Source of the DNA: Paracoccus aminovorans | Lineage (GTDB): Bacteria; Pseudomonadota; Alphaproteobacteria; Rhodobacterales; Rhodobacteraceae | Direction of reading: 5' to 3' | NCBI RefSeq assembly: GCF_001546115.1 | Contig: NZ_KQ955209.1 | Span: forward strand, 545,949-609,948 | Length of the DNA stretch: 64,000 nucleotides | In this document: positions 1 through 7,600 of the stretch, piece after piece | Position numbering within the stretch: the first letter of the stretch is position 1 | Layout: each line of letters begins with the position of its first letter | The notes under the pieces: generated by a model | What the model saw: the letters and a program-made list of their open reading frames with translations, nothing else | Told to the model about the DNA's origin: nothing | Databases searched by the model: none | Translations under genes and position numbers: made by a program

Positions 1-93
1 CTCCTCGAAGGTCTGCGTGGCATCGGCCTGTGGTCGAGCATGGTGCAGAGGCTTGCCATGGCGCTGCATGAACTGGCAACGAACGCCGCCCGC
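1..93 (+). pseudogene. Fragment of an HWE-family sensor histidine kinase
   Basis: The first 30 codons, in the frame starting at base 1, contain LAMALHELATNAA. This matches the N-box region of HWE histidine kinases, whose usual text is (A/L)LHELATNAAKYGALS. The match stops after NAAR, where kinases continue with KYGALS, and the frame then runs into unrelated sequence. The upstream part lies outside the window, so I cannot tell whether the kinase is whole before this point. It looks like a broken end joined by deletion or recombination to the dehydrogenase fragment that follows. Confidence 0.55.
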
Positions 94-463
94 TGGCTGA
101 GGCGGTGGCCGAGGCCACTGACGGCTGGTGCGCCGACGTGGTCTTTGAATGCTCGGGCGTCGCGCCGGCGATCCTGTCGATGCACCAGCTTGCCCGGCCC
201 GGCGGCGCCATCGTGCTGGTCGGCATGCCGGTCGATCCGGTGCCGGTCGATATCGTCGGGCTGCAAGCCAAGGAACTGCGGGTCGAGAGCGTGTTCCGCT
301 ATGCCAATGTCTACGACCGCGCCATCGCACTGATCGCCTCGGGCACGGTGGACCTGAAGCCACTGATCTCGGCCTCGATCCCCATCGAGGACAGCATCGC
401 CGGCTTCGCGCCGCCCTGGCCCGCGAGACCGACGTGAAGCTGCAGATCGTCATGCGCGAATAG
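94..463 (+). pseudogene. C-terminal fragment of a zinc-type alcohol/polyol dehydrogenase, frameshifted
   Basis: Codons from about base 96 read VAEATDGWCADVVFECSG and continue through LARPGGAIVLVGMP. This is the distal half of the NAD-binding domain of medium-chain (sorbitol/xylitol type) dehydrogenases. The zinc-binding N-terminal half is missing. Near base 408 the frame breaks: the first frame reads SIAGFAPPWPARPT and stops at 437, while the expected tail (ARETDVKLQIVMRE, stop at 463) is in another frame. The gene is therefore both truncated at the 5' end and frameshifted near its 3' end. The identity as a polyol/alcohol dehydrogenase is a family-level call. Confidence 0.7.
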
Positions 464-606
464 CTGCCGGCCGGTCTGGGGCGCGGCTTGGGCTTCCCAT
501 GCCCGCCGCGTTCCCGCTCGGCGGATCGGCGCTGTCCCTGGCCGAAGCGATTGACAGGTTCCGGCGCGGCGGGCGTAGTGGAGTCTCATTCTTCTGGGGG
601 TGCGAC

Positions 607-2481
607 ATGGCTCGGATAGAAGGAACCAACAATTCGGAAGCCCTGGTCGGGACATTCCTGTCCGACGACATTTCCGGCCTTGGCGGTAATGATACGCTGC
701 ACGGGGGCTTCGGCGACGACTGGCTTTACGGCGATGCCGGCAATGACGTGCTGTTCGGCGGCTATCAGGACGACCGGCTTTATGGCGGGACCGGCGCCGA
801 CACGCTTTGGGGAGATACCGGAGACGACCATTTCGTCGGCGGCGCGGGCGGCGATCTGATGCGCGGCGGCGCGGGCAACGACACCTTCGACCAGACCAAC
901 CTGATCGACGCCCCCGGCGACCGTATCTTCGGCGGTGATGGCATCGACCTGTTGCGGCTGGATTTCGGCGCCGTCGCCGGTCCGGTTCGCTTCGCCCTCC
1001 AGGATCCCACGGTCACCGTGACGCTGCGCTTCGGCTCGGCCCCCGCCTTTACCTTCCGCGAGATCGAGTCCTTCGATATCGCGGGCAGCGACTATGCCGA
1101 CCGGCTGGCCGGGTGGATCCATGATGACACGCTGGACGGCGGCCTGGGCAACGATACGCTGCTGGGCGGCCTGGGATCGGATGCGCTGTCCGGCGAGGAA
1201 GGCAACGACCAGATCCGCGGCGGCGGCGATGCCGATCGCCTCTATGGCGACGCCGGAAACGACTCCCTTTGGGGCGATGCCGGCGATGATGCGCTGCGGG
1301 GCGGCAGCGGCAACGACTGGATGGATGGCAGCGGTGGAAACGACGATCTGGAAGGCGGATCAGGCAGCGACCGCCTGATCGGCGGCGACGGCAATGACGA
1401 GTTGCGAAGCGATAGCTATTATTCGGATACCGGCCGCGAGCGCGATATCCTGATCGGCAATCTCGGCAATGACAGCCTGTCGATCGGGATCAATGACCAT
1501 GCCGATGGCGGCGTGGGCTTCGACCGCATTCATGTCGATTTCACGCAGGTCACGGCGCAGATCGTCTGGTCCTTCTCTGCGGCTGCGAAGCAATTCGCCA
1601 ACGGCACCCGCGTTGCGAACGCCGAGATCCTGGATTACGAGGGCGGCAGCGCCCGCGATGTCATCACCGGCTGGAACCTTGCCGACCGCATCGAAGGCAA
1701 TGGTGGCCATGACGTGCTGGCTGGCGCCGGCGGCAACGACACGCTGGATGGCGGGCGCGGCAACGATATGCTGCGCGGCGGCGTCGGCAACGACGTGCTT
1801 TACCACGAATCCGGCAATGACACCCTGTGGGGCGAGGCGGGGAACGACCAGTTCTTCATCGGCTTCGACGAGGACGTGAACCTGCCCTATCGGGCGGTGA
1901 TCGACGGCGGACTCGGCTGGGACAAGGTCGTCTTTACCAGTTCCGAGCTGGGCGCGGTGGTCGATCTTGAGAACCAGGCGCGCAATACCGGGCTGGCCTA
2001 TGGCAAGACCCTGCGCAATATCGAGGTGCTGGAGGGCACCTATATGGACGATCATTTCATGGGTGGCGCGGGCAACAACACCTTCATCGGGGGCCGGGGT
2101 GGCGACATCCTGAATGGCCGGGCCGGCAACGACACGCTGACAGGCGGCGCGGGTGCGGACATCCTGACGGGCGGCGTGGGCCGCGATGTGTTCGACTTCA
2201 CGGACTTTTCCGGCCATGAATGGGAGGGCGACCTGATCACCGATTTTCGGCGTGGCCAGGACGTGATCCGCCTGGATCGCTCGGATTTCGGTGCCGGGCT
2301 GCGCTTGGTGAATGCCACGGATCCGGTGGTCGCTGGCCTGGCCCCGGCGCTGGTCTTCGAGACGGACGCTCGGCGGCTCTGGTATGATGCCGACGGCAGC
2401 GGAGGCGGCTCGAGCCCGATCCTGCTTGCGACGCTGAACGGCGTGGGCCAGTTGGCCATGTCGGATTTCGTTTTCGTCTAG
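607..2481 (+). CDS. RTX-type calcium-binding exoprotein
   Basis: The 624-residue protein is built almost entirely of glycine/aspartate nonapeptides (GGxGxDxLx), arranged in several blocks separated by about 60-residue non-repeat linkers rich in beta-strand-like sequence. Such repeats fold into Ca2+-binding parallel beta-rolls in proteins exported by type I secretion. The last ~110 residues (from DVFDFTDF to the end SDFVFV) resemble the serralysin-type C-terminal domain that carries the uncleaved secretion signal. No catalytic domain is visible, so it may be an adhesin- or matrix-like protein. I chose ATG 607 because it follows a purine-rich stretch and begins the repeat region; an upstream frame-compatible start at 499 would add low-complexity residues. 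No type I exporter genes are adjacent. Confidence 0.85.
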   Translation: MARIEGTNNSEALVGTFLSDDISGLGGNDTLHGGFGDDWLYGDAGNDVLFGGYQDDRLYGGTGADTLWGDTGDDHFVGGAGGDLMRGGAGNDTFDQTNLIDAPGDRIFGGDGIDLLRLDFGAVAGPVRFALQDPTVTVTLRFGSAPAFTFREIESFDIAGSDYADRLAGWIHDDTLDGGLGNDTLLGGLGSDALSGEEGNDQIRGGGDADRLYGDAGNDSLWGDAGDDALRGGSGNDWMDGSGGNDDLEGGSGSDRLIGGDGNDELRSDSYYSDTGRERDILIGNLGNDSLSIGINDHADGGVGFDRIHVDFTQVTAQIVWSFSAAAKQFANGTRVANAEILDYEGGSARDVITGWNLADRIEGNGGHDVLAGAGGNDTLDGGRGNDMLRGGVGNDVLYHESGNDTLWGEAGNDQFFIGFDEDVNLPYRAVIDGGLGWDKVVFTSSELGAVVDLENQARNTGLAYGKTLRNIEVLEGTYMDDHFMGGAGNNTFIGGRGGDILNGRAGNDTLTGGAGADILTGGVGRDVFDFTDFSGHEWEGDLITDFRRGQDVIRLDRSDFGAGLRLVNATDPVVAGLAPALVFETDARRLWYDADGSGGGSSPILLATLNGVGQLAMSDFVFV

Positions 2482-2678
2482 AGTCCATGGCGACACGCTG
2501 ATGATCGACAGCACTTTCATGAAGGCGCTGATCAGCCCCAGCCGAGTGGTGCGGCTTAAAAGTTCGTGCCTGACCGGCCTTTGGTCCAGCGGGACGATAC
2601 TTTCCGGGGCAAGTGGGGCGATATTTCGATGACAAGGAAGCGCGATCAGCGTCTCATCAACTTGCCCCTTACGCCGTC

Positions 2679-3419
2679 TCACACCACGCCGCGCAGCAGC
2701 ATCTCCGCTCCCAGTAGGGCGAGCATGATCAGGAACCAGCGCCGGAAGGTGGCGGAGCTGACGGCGCGGCGCAGGATCTGTCCCGCCCACATGCCGATCA
2801 GCGCCGGAACCACGGCCAATGCGGAAAGCGCAAGCTGGTCGACCTGCCAAGCCTGATGCGAGGCCAGGCCGATTGCCAGGGCAATGGTCGAGGTCGTGAA
2901 GGACATGCCGAGCGCCTGGACCAGGTCGTCCTTCTCCAGCCCGAGCGCCTGCATGTAGGGAACGGCGGGTATCACGAACACGCCGGTCGCCCCTGCAATC
3001 ACCCCGGTGATCAGCCCGACCAGCGGCGAGAGCCAGCGCTCTTGGGCAGCCGCGACCCGGAAGGGCGGGGCGATGAGGGTATAAAGCGCATAGGCGACCA
3101 GCGTGGCGCCGAGGACCGTTGTCGTCGCCCCGCCATTCCCGCTGGCCAGCAGCGGGGCGGCGGCCAATGTCCCCGCCATGCTCGCCGCCATCATCGGCCA
3201 AAGCCGCCGCGCCAAGGCGCCGATGCGCGGACCGGCCAGCAGCTGCCAGAGATTGGTGACCATGGACGGGACGATCAGCAGGCTCGCCGCCGCCAAGGGG
3301 GAGAGCAGCGCGCCCAGGACGCCCATGGCGAGCGTGGGCAGGCCCATGCCGGTGACGCCCTTGACGATCCCGGCGGCAAGGAAGGTGACGGCGACCAGAG
3401 GAATGGTGAGATCGTTCAT
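2679..3419 (-). CDS. TSUP (TauE/SafE) family membrane transporter
   Basis: The 246-residue, strongly hydrophobic protein has about eight predicted membrane segments and the Gly-rich repeats typical of the TSUP family (for example GIVKGVTGMGLPTLAMG near the N terminus). The family exports or imports sulfite, sulfonates, sulfoacetate or related organosulfur anions across the inner membrane. The substrate cannot be read from sequence. It is divergently transcribed from a LysR regulator 97 bp away, the usual arrangement for a regulated transporter. The length is normal. Confidence 0.85.
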   Translation of the reverse strand: MNDLTIPLVAVTFLAAGIVKGVTGMGLPTLAMGVLGALLSPLAAASLLIVPSMVTNLWQLLAGPRIGALARRLWPMMAASMAGTLAAAPLLASGNGGATTTVLGATLVAYALYTLIAPPFRVAAAQERWLSPLVGLITGVIAGATGVFVIPAVPYMQALGLEKDDLVQALGMSFTTSTIALAIGLASHQAWQVDQLALSALAVVPALIGMWAGQILRRAVSSATFRRWFLIMLALLGAEMLLRGVV

Positions 3420-3453
3420 GGTCCCTGCATAGCGGTGGGACGGCAGCCGGCAA

Positions 3454-3468
3454 TGCGGATTTGCCGCA
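3454..3468. promoter_or_regulatory. 15-bp dyad TGCGG-N5-CCGCA, candidate LysR operator
   Basis: A perfect 5-N5-5 inverted repeat lies in the 97-bp gap between the divergent TSUP and LysR genes. LysR-type regulators normally bind a 15-bp dyad of this shape upstream of their own gene and their divergent target. The link to the adjacent regulator is inferred from position. Confidence 0.45.
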
Positions 3469-3516
3469 GCCAGGCTTCGGCTGGACCGAAGGCTGGTTCT
3501 GGCCTATGCTGCCGGA

Positions 3517-4410
3517 ATGCGCTTCGACCTGACCGACCTTCGCCTGTTCCTTGCCGTGGCCGAAGCCGGCAGCATCACCCATGGCGCCGCCGATGCCGGG
3601 CTTTCGCTGCCCGCCGCCAGCGAGCGGCTGCGGGACATGGAGCTGTCCGGCGGCGTCAGGCTGCTGGAGCGCGGGCGGCGCGGGGTGACGCTGACCGAGG
3701 CGGGCGAGGCGCTGGCCCATCACGCGCGGCTGATCAGCCGCCAGATGGCGATGATGCGCGGGGAACTGGGCGAATATGCCACGGGGCTGCGCTCGACCCT
3801 GCGGGTCCTGGCCAACACCGCCGCCATGGCCGAGCTGCTGCCGCCTCGGCTTGCCGACTGGATGGCCGCCAATCCGCGCATCGACCTCGACCTGAAGGAA
3901 CGTCAGAGCATCGAGATCGCGCGCAGCGTGGCGGCGGGCTTTGCCGATCTCGGCATTCTCTCGGCGGCGGCGGCGCAGGACGGGTTGGTGCTGCGCCCCT
4001 TTGCCGAGGACCGGCTGGTCGTCGTCGTGGCGCGTCAGGACGACTTGACCCGGATGCGGCAGGTCCGCCTCGCCGACCTCGCCGGGCGCTATTTCATTGG
4101 CCTGTCCGGCAGCGCGCTGCAGGATCACATCGCGGCGCAGGCCGCGGCGATGGGGATGGCGTTGCGCTATCGCGTCAGACTGCGGAGCTTCGAGGCGATC
4201 TGCCACATGGCCGGAGCGGGTGCCGGCATCGGCATCGTTCCTGAAACTGCCGCCCGGCGCATGAAGCGGCTGTCGGGCATCGCGATCATCCGGCTCGCCG
4301 ACGGTTGGGCGCTGCGGCGCCTGTCGGTCTGCATCCGGGCCGGCACCGAGCTCTCCGCGCCGGCGCAGAGCCTGCTTCGCCACTTGGCGCAGGATCCGCC
4401 CGCAGCGTGA
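3517..4410 (+). CDS. LysR-family transcriptional regulator
   Basis: The 297-residue protein has an N-terminal winged helix-turn-helix (residues 1-60, DLRLFLAVAEAGSITHGAA, then ERGRRGVTLTEAGEAL). A LysR substrate-binding domain follows from about residue 90 to the end. It is divergent from the TSUP transporter and probably controls it in response to a small anion. It belongs to the subgroup whose effector domain ends with an RRMKRLSG/ALRRLSVCIRA-like stretch. The start ATG 3517 leaves the usual short N terminus before the HTH. Confidence 0.9.
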   Translation: MRFDLTDLRLFLAVAEAGSITHGAADAGLSLPAASERLRDMELSGGVRLLERGRRGVTLTEAGEALAHHARLISRQMAMMRGELGEYATGLRSTLRVLANTAAMAELLPPRLADWMAANPRIDLDLKERQSIEIARSVAAGFADLGILSAAAAQDGLVLRPFAEDRLVVVVARQDDLTRMRQVRLADLAGRYFIGLSGSALQDHIAAQAAAMGMALRYRVRLRSFEAICHMAGAGAGIGIVPETAARRMKRLSGIAIIRLADGWALRRLSVCIRAGTELSAPAQSLLRHLAQDPPAA

Positions 4411-4823
4411 TGCGCTGCGGCCACGGGTTTCGCCCGTCCCGCAGCCAGAGCGGCGTCTCACGCCAGAAACCGTCCGCATGGCGATCATGGAACAGGTCGG
4501 AGTGGCCGATGGCCCGTTGCGCGCTGTTGCTGAGGTAAAGATAAGCGGCGGAAAGATTGAGTCGATAGGGCAGCACCAAGCCCGCGCCGATCGGATGCTA
4601 GCGTGACGGCCAGGTGCTGCCTCGGCACACCCTTGGCCATCACCGAGAAAGATCGCGGCCACAGCGGTTTCTCATCGGACAACCTGTTGAAGACCGACCC
4701 GCGCTTCCAGAAGAGAATGAGACTGATCCTTGTCGGCGCGATCTCCTGTCGGTTCCCCTATGTGGGTTCCCGCGGGATCGCCACCTATGACGTCGGGGCA
4801 ACTGGTAATTTTTTGCGCAAAAG

Positions 4824-4893
4824 GAACATCCGAGAACATTGCTAAACCAATAGGTTTAGTTCTGAATGCAAAGTAAAATCTTAGGGTGAACGC
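4824..4893 (+). repeat. 70-bp repeat, copy 1, with palindromic core
   Basis: This 70-bp block aligns without gaps to 5612-5681, with about 53 of 70 positions identical by hand count. Its core, CTAAACC-AATA-GGTTTAG (4842-4859), is a 7-bp inverted repeat. Both ends (GAACATCC and GGTGAACGC) are shared by the two copies. The arrangement fits a duplicated operator or promoter, or a short mobile repeat. Confidence 0.7.
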
Positions 4894-5008
4894 CGGGCGG
4901 TCTCGTCACTGGTCGGAGAGGACGGTTCCGCCGACACAACCTTGGCCGGAGGGAAACTCGGAAACACAGCACACAAACCCTCCGGCCATGTGTGGTATTT
5001 GCACCGGC

Positions 5009-5024
5009 TTGACGTGCACGTCAA
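5009..5024. promoter_or_regulatory. Perfect 16-bp palindrome TTGACGTGCACGTCAA
   Basis: The sequence is an exact palindrome in an intergenic stretch, about 165 bp from the 3' end of the small lipoprotein gene. The TTGAC/GTCAA arms resemble FNR/CRP-family half sites, but the spacer is 6 bp rather than the 4 bp such proteins need, so a different dimeric regulator is more likely. No gene clearly starts from it. Confidence 0.35.
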
Positions 5025-5188
5025 CTTGACTCTTTGATAGGCCGGTGCCCCTAGCGCCAGGTGCGCTCAGGGCGCTGGGAACTGCGACGTTGAGACGCCA
5101 CGCAACCGGTCGGATTTCGGGGTGGTCCGTTCCTCGGCTTCACATAAAGCAACGCGCCGGTTTGCCCTCCTTGACCAGGCCATCCAGG

Positions 5189-5455
5189 TCAGAGCGCGTC
5201 GACAGCGACCTTCTGGGTAGCGCCGCCTCGGCGCATTTCACCTTCTGCGCGGCAGACGCGGTTTGCCGTGTCGTCGGTGATGCCAGAGGGGCGCGCGGTC
5301 GCGCGGTCCCAGAGAACCGCCTTCTCAGTATAGAGCTGGCACGTCACCGGTCCTTGATCCGTGTTCACCGTAACGGGCGTGCTCTCCCAGGGCTGCTTGG
5401 CGTCGGCACAAGCAGCGACCACCAGAACGGCCATCAGCATCGTCAGCAATTTCAT
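5189..5455 (-). CDS. Small predicted lipoprotein
   Basis: The 88-residue product begins MKLLTMLMAVLVVAACADAK: a short positively charged start, a hydrophobic stretch and the lipobox-like VAAC, with Cys at residue 16 as the predicted lipidated residue. The mature part contains two further Cys residues (VTCQLYTEK and NRVCRAEG) that could form a disulfide. A CGGAG ribosome-binding site lies just before the chosen ATG. The frame stays open upstream, but those residues are Arg/Cys-rich and unlike protein. One copy of the 70-bp repeat lies about 157 bp upstream. Function unknown. Confidence 0.7.
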   Translation of the reverse strand: MKLLTMLMAVLVVAACADAKQPWESTPVTVNTDQGPVTCQLYTEKAVLWDRATARPSGITDDTANRVCRAEGEMRRGGATQKVAVDAL

Positions 5456-5611
5456 CAAATAATCTCCGTGGTTCTCAAGGGATGGGAGGGTGCGGACGGC
5501 CAGCCGAACATGCTGACCGTCGCAACATCGCACTCGTAACGGTTGCAGGGTGCGACGGTGGGCGCGGCATTGGAACCTGCCTTTTCCGGCAATCGCTGGA
5601 TAAGATTGAGA

Positions 5612-5681
5612 GAACATCCCGGAACATTACTAAACCTATTGGTTTAGTTCCGCGAACAAAGACAATCCCAAAGGTGAACGC
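5612..5681 (+). repeat. 70-bp repeat, copy 2, with palindromic core
   Basis: This is the partner of the block at 4824-4893, in the same orientation and of identical length. Its core is CTAAACC-TATT-GGTTTAG (5630-5647): the arms match copy 1 exactly and the 4-bp spacer is its reverse complement. It lies in the 332-bp gap between the small lipoprotein gene and the Gln/Asp-rich small gene; the rest of that gap shows nothing else recognisable. Confidence 0.7.
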
Positions 5682-5787
5682 GCGTTAGTTCAGATCGTCG
5701 CAGGATGTTCGCCCACAGTGCGCGCAGCGAAAGGGCGGCGGAACAAAGCCCGCCGCCCACGTTAAGCCTGTCTGGAAGGAGGCAAAG

Positions 5788-5952
5788 TCAGCTGCGCTGA
5801 TCGCGCTGCTGCCCCTCTTGGTCGCCCTTCTGCCCGCCCTGTTCCTTCGAACGATCATCGTCGCGCTGCTGCGACGGGTTCTGATCCCTCTGTTCCTGCT
5901 GGCGGGTCTTGTCGTCTTGCGGCGACTGCTTGTTGTCTTGTCCGGCGCTCAT
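5788..5952 (-). CDS. Small Gln/Asp/Arg-rich hydrophilic protein
   Basis: The 54-residue frame starts MSAGQDNKQSPQDDKTRQQE and continues with Gln, Asp, Arg and Ser only, with no hydrophobic core, so the product should be disordered and cytoplasmic. A strong GGGAGG ribosome-binding site lies 7 bases before the ATG, which is the main evidence that it is translated. The composition recalls small stress- or desiccation-associated hydrophilic proteins, but I do not recognise a family. Confidence 0.55.
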   Translation of the reverse strand: MSAGQDNKQSPQDDKTRQQEQRDQNPSQQRDDDRSKEQGGQKGDQEGQQRDQRS

Positions 5953-6084
5953 GTCGAGCCCTCCCAATGCCCCCGGATGATACCGAGGATCTAGTGCATA
6001 TGGGCCGCCCGCGACCCGGCGCCACCAGCCTTAAACAAACATCAACCTGCCCCGCCCCGGCGGGTTTTTCCATGTGAGGAACCT

Positions 6085-6631
6085 ATGACGAATCCTATTG
6101 CCGCGCTTTGCGCGTGGCTCTCCAACGTGTTCGGCTCCAAGTCCAAGGCGAAGAAGGCGGCCGGCGCGACCGGCGCGGCCGGGGTCATCGCCGCCGCTGC
6201 CATCTTCATTGGCCGTGGGAAGGCGAGCGCACCGAGGCTTACCTCGACCGCATCGCCAAGCCCCCGGTCTGGACCGTCTGCTACGGCGAGACGCGCGGCG
6301 TGAAGGTCGGCGACCGCTACACCAGCGCGCAATGCACCGACATGCTGATGAAGGCGCTTGCGACCTATCGCGACGGCCTGACCCGGTGCGTCCCGGCGCT
6401 GCCGCAGCAGCCCGAGGGGTGCAGGTGGCGCTGGTGTCCTGGTCCTACAACGTCGGGACGAGCGCGGCCTGCGGCTCGACGCTCGCGAAGAAAGCCAATG
6501 CCGGCGACTGGCAGGGCGCCTGCAACCAGCTCCGGCGCTGGGACAAGGCCGGCGGCAAGCCCGTCAAGGGCCTGACCAACCGGCGCGCGGCCGAAACGAA
6601 ACTCTGCCTCAATGCACTGAAAGGACAGTGA
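6085..6631 (+). pseudogene. Phage-type GH24 lysozyme (endolysin), broken by two frameshifts
   Basis: The start encodes MTNPIAALCAWLSNVFGSKS followed by a hydrophobic stretch that could act as a signal-arrest anchor. Reading then has to change frame near 6213: an expected CGT-TGG-GAA-GGC-GAG appears as CGTGGGAAGGCGAG, one T short. In the new frame comes EGERTEAYLD then WTVCYGET, the GH24 catalytic E/D/T region. A second one-base loss in a G run near 6417 moves the rest (VALVSWSYNVGTSAACGSTL and the end LCLNALKGQ) into a third frame. Both losses are in short homopolymers, so they are either true decay or base-calling errors. With both repaired, a lysozyme of about 180 residues results. It overlaps the following holin-like gene. 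Confidence 0.8.
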
Positions 6632-6633
6632 CC

Positions 6634-6870
6634 ATGCTCAAGGGAGCCCTCGCGCTAGTGCTGCGCCAAGTTCTGCTCGTCTTTGCCGGGATGCTGGCAT
6701 CGGCCGGCATCATCACCGCGACCGCCGATCTCGGCTATTACTGCTTCGACACCCGCTTTGTCGCCGATGCGACGGCCACGGCACTCATGCTGTTCCTAGG
6801 CGGGGGTGCCTCGGCCGGCGCAAGCATGCTCTGGCGGATCTGGGCCAAGAAGGGCGGCGGCGTCACCTGA
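6634..6870 (+). CDS. Small holin-like membrane protein
   Basis: The 78-residue protein (MLKGALALVLRQVLLVFAGM...) has two hydrophobic segments (about residues 5-30 and 48-65) and a short basic tail (WRIWAKKGG). This is the layout of a phage holin or spanin-like accessory. ATG 6634 sits 9 bases after AAGGA; the GTG at 6628 overlaps the stop of the lysozyme and is too close to that site. Position directly after an endolysin supports the lysis role. It is not matched to a named holin family. Confidence 0.6.
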   Translation: MLKGALALVLRQVLLVFAGMLASAGIITATADLGYYCFDTRFVADATATALMLFLGGGASAGASMLWRIWAKKGGGVT

Positions 6871-7223
6871 CCGCTGGAACGACATCGGGCGGGCCGCACC
6901 ACACAGCCCTCCCGATCAGGTCGGGGCAACCACAAACCAATTACCACCACGAAAAAGGACTACTCGCCACCGACCCCTGCAATCTGCACGAGAGCTTCCG
7001 CGAGGTGAAGTTGCCTTTTTGGTCAACCTCGCTCGGACCCGTTTAGGTTGTGCAGTTGCGTCTCGCCTCATGCTGTGGTTATATCGGGTCGGCAGCCGAA
7101 CGCGCGCTGCCTCTTGTGCTACTGTTAAACCCACCACGAAGACCGCCCCTCGGCTCACACCGGGGGGCGGCTTTTTTGCGTTTCAAAGGTTTGATCGAGC
7201 CTGTGCCTCAGATCGGGTCCGGA
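6871..7223. other. 353-bp gap between lysis cassette and IS element
   Basis: No confident gene. It contains a strong intrinsic terminator at 7143-7177. Short frames here have random composition. The last ~45 bases form the left flank of the first IS element. Confidence 0.6.
7143..7177 (+). terminator. Rho-independent terminator
   Basis: A CCGCCCC...GGGGCGG stem (7143-7149 with 7164-7170) is followed by CTTTTTT. It is well placed to end the lysis-cassette transcript. Confidence 0.85.
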
Positions 7224-7289
7224 TGGAGTGCCCCCACTGAAGTGGTCCACCCACTGGGATAGAAATATCCTGTTCAGGAGGACCATCAG

Positions 7290-7568
7290 ATGGCAGGCAA
7301 GCGAGACAAACCGGAAGACATCGTTCTGAAGCTTCGACAGATTGAAGTGCTTCATGGACAGGGAATGGCAATTTCCGACGCGGTGCGGCAGATCGGCGTG
7401 ACCGAGCCGACGTATTATCGCTGGCGCAAGCAGTATGGCGGCATGAACCGGGATCAGCTGAAGCGTCTCAAGGAGCTTGAGGCGGAGAACCAGCGGTTGC
7501 GGCGCGCGGTGTCAGATCTGACCTTGGACAAGATGATCCTGAGCGAGGCTGCACGGGGAAACTTCTAA
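7290..7568 (+). CDS. IS3-family transposase OrfA (copy 1)
   Basis: The 92-residue protein carries a helix-turn-helix (AISDAVRQIGVTEPTYYRWR) followed by a leucine-zipper-like helix (LKRLKELEAENQRLRRAVSD), as in OrfA proteins that bind the IS ends and multimerise. The end of the gene contains G-GGA-AAC (7556-7562), a classic X-XXY-YYZ slippery heptamer, three bases before the TAA stop. A -1 slip there enters the OrfB frame at 7562 and gives the OrfAB fusion transposase. The heptamer is seen; its use is inferred from the IS3 family. Confidence 0.9.
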   Translation: MAGKRDKPEDIVLKLRQIEVLHGQGMAISDAVRQIGVTEPTYYRWRKQYGGMNRDQLKRLKELEAENQRLRRAVSDLTLDKMILSEAARGNF

Positions 7569-7600
7569 GCCCTTCGCGCCGTCGCCAGTGCATTGACCAT

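Larger units (their letters stand above)
4411..5188. other. 778-bp stretch without a confident gene
   Basis: Minus-strand bases from about 4579 down to 4411 can be read as MVLPYRLNLSAAYLYLSNSA followed by FHDRHADGFWRETPLWLRDG. This has a more protein-like composition than most random frames here and may be a gene remnant, but I do not recognise it. The rest holds one copy of a 70-bp repeat (4824-4893) and a 16-bp palindrome (5009-5024). Base composition from about 4780 to 4890 is notably AT-richer than the surroundings. Confidence 0.4.

Noticed and set aside
2490..2678. Possible IS5-type transposase remnant (plus-strand text DTLMIDSTFMKALISPSR)
   Set aside because: Only about 18 residues fit, with no inverted repeats or further motifs; the match could be chance.
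1360..4662. A 1100-codon minus-strand open frame across the RTX, TSUP and LysR genes
   Set aside because: It is antisense to genes with strong family matches, and its translation is Ala/Arg/Gln-rich without domains; long shadow frames are normal at this GC content.
5009..5024. FNR box at the TTGAC...GTCAA palindrome
   Set aside because: The spacer is 6 bp instead of 4, and no plausible target gene starts nearby.
5612..5681. An EcfG-type stress promoter (GGAAC with a distant GTTT) inside the 70-bp repeat
   Set aside because: The spacing fits only copy 2 and only loosely, copy 1 lacks GGAAC at the same place, and no gene follows in the right direction.
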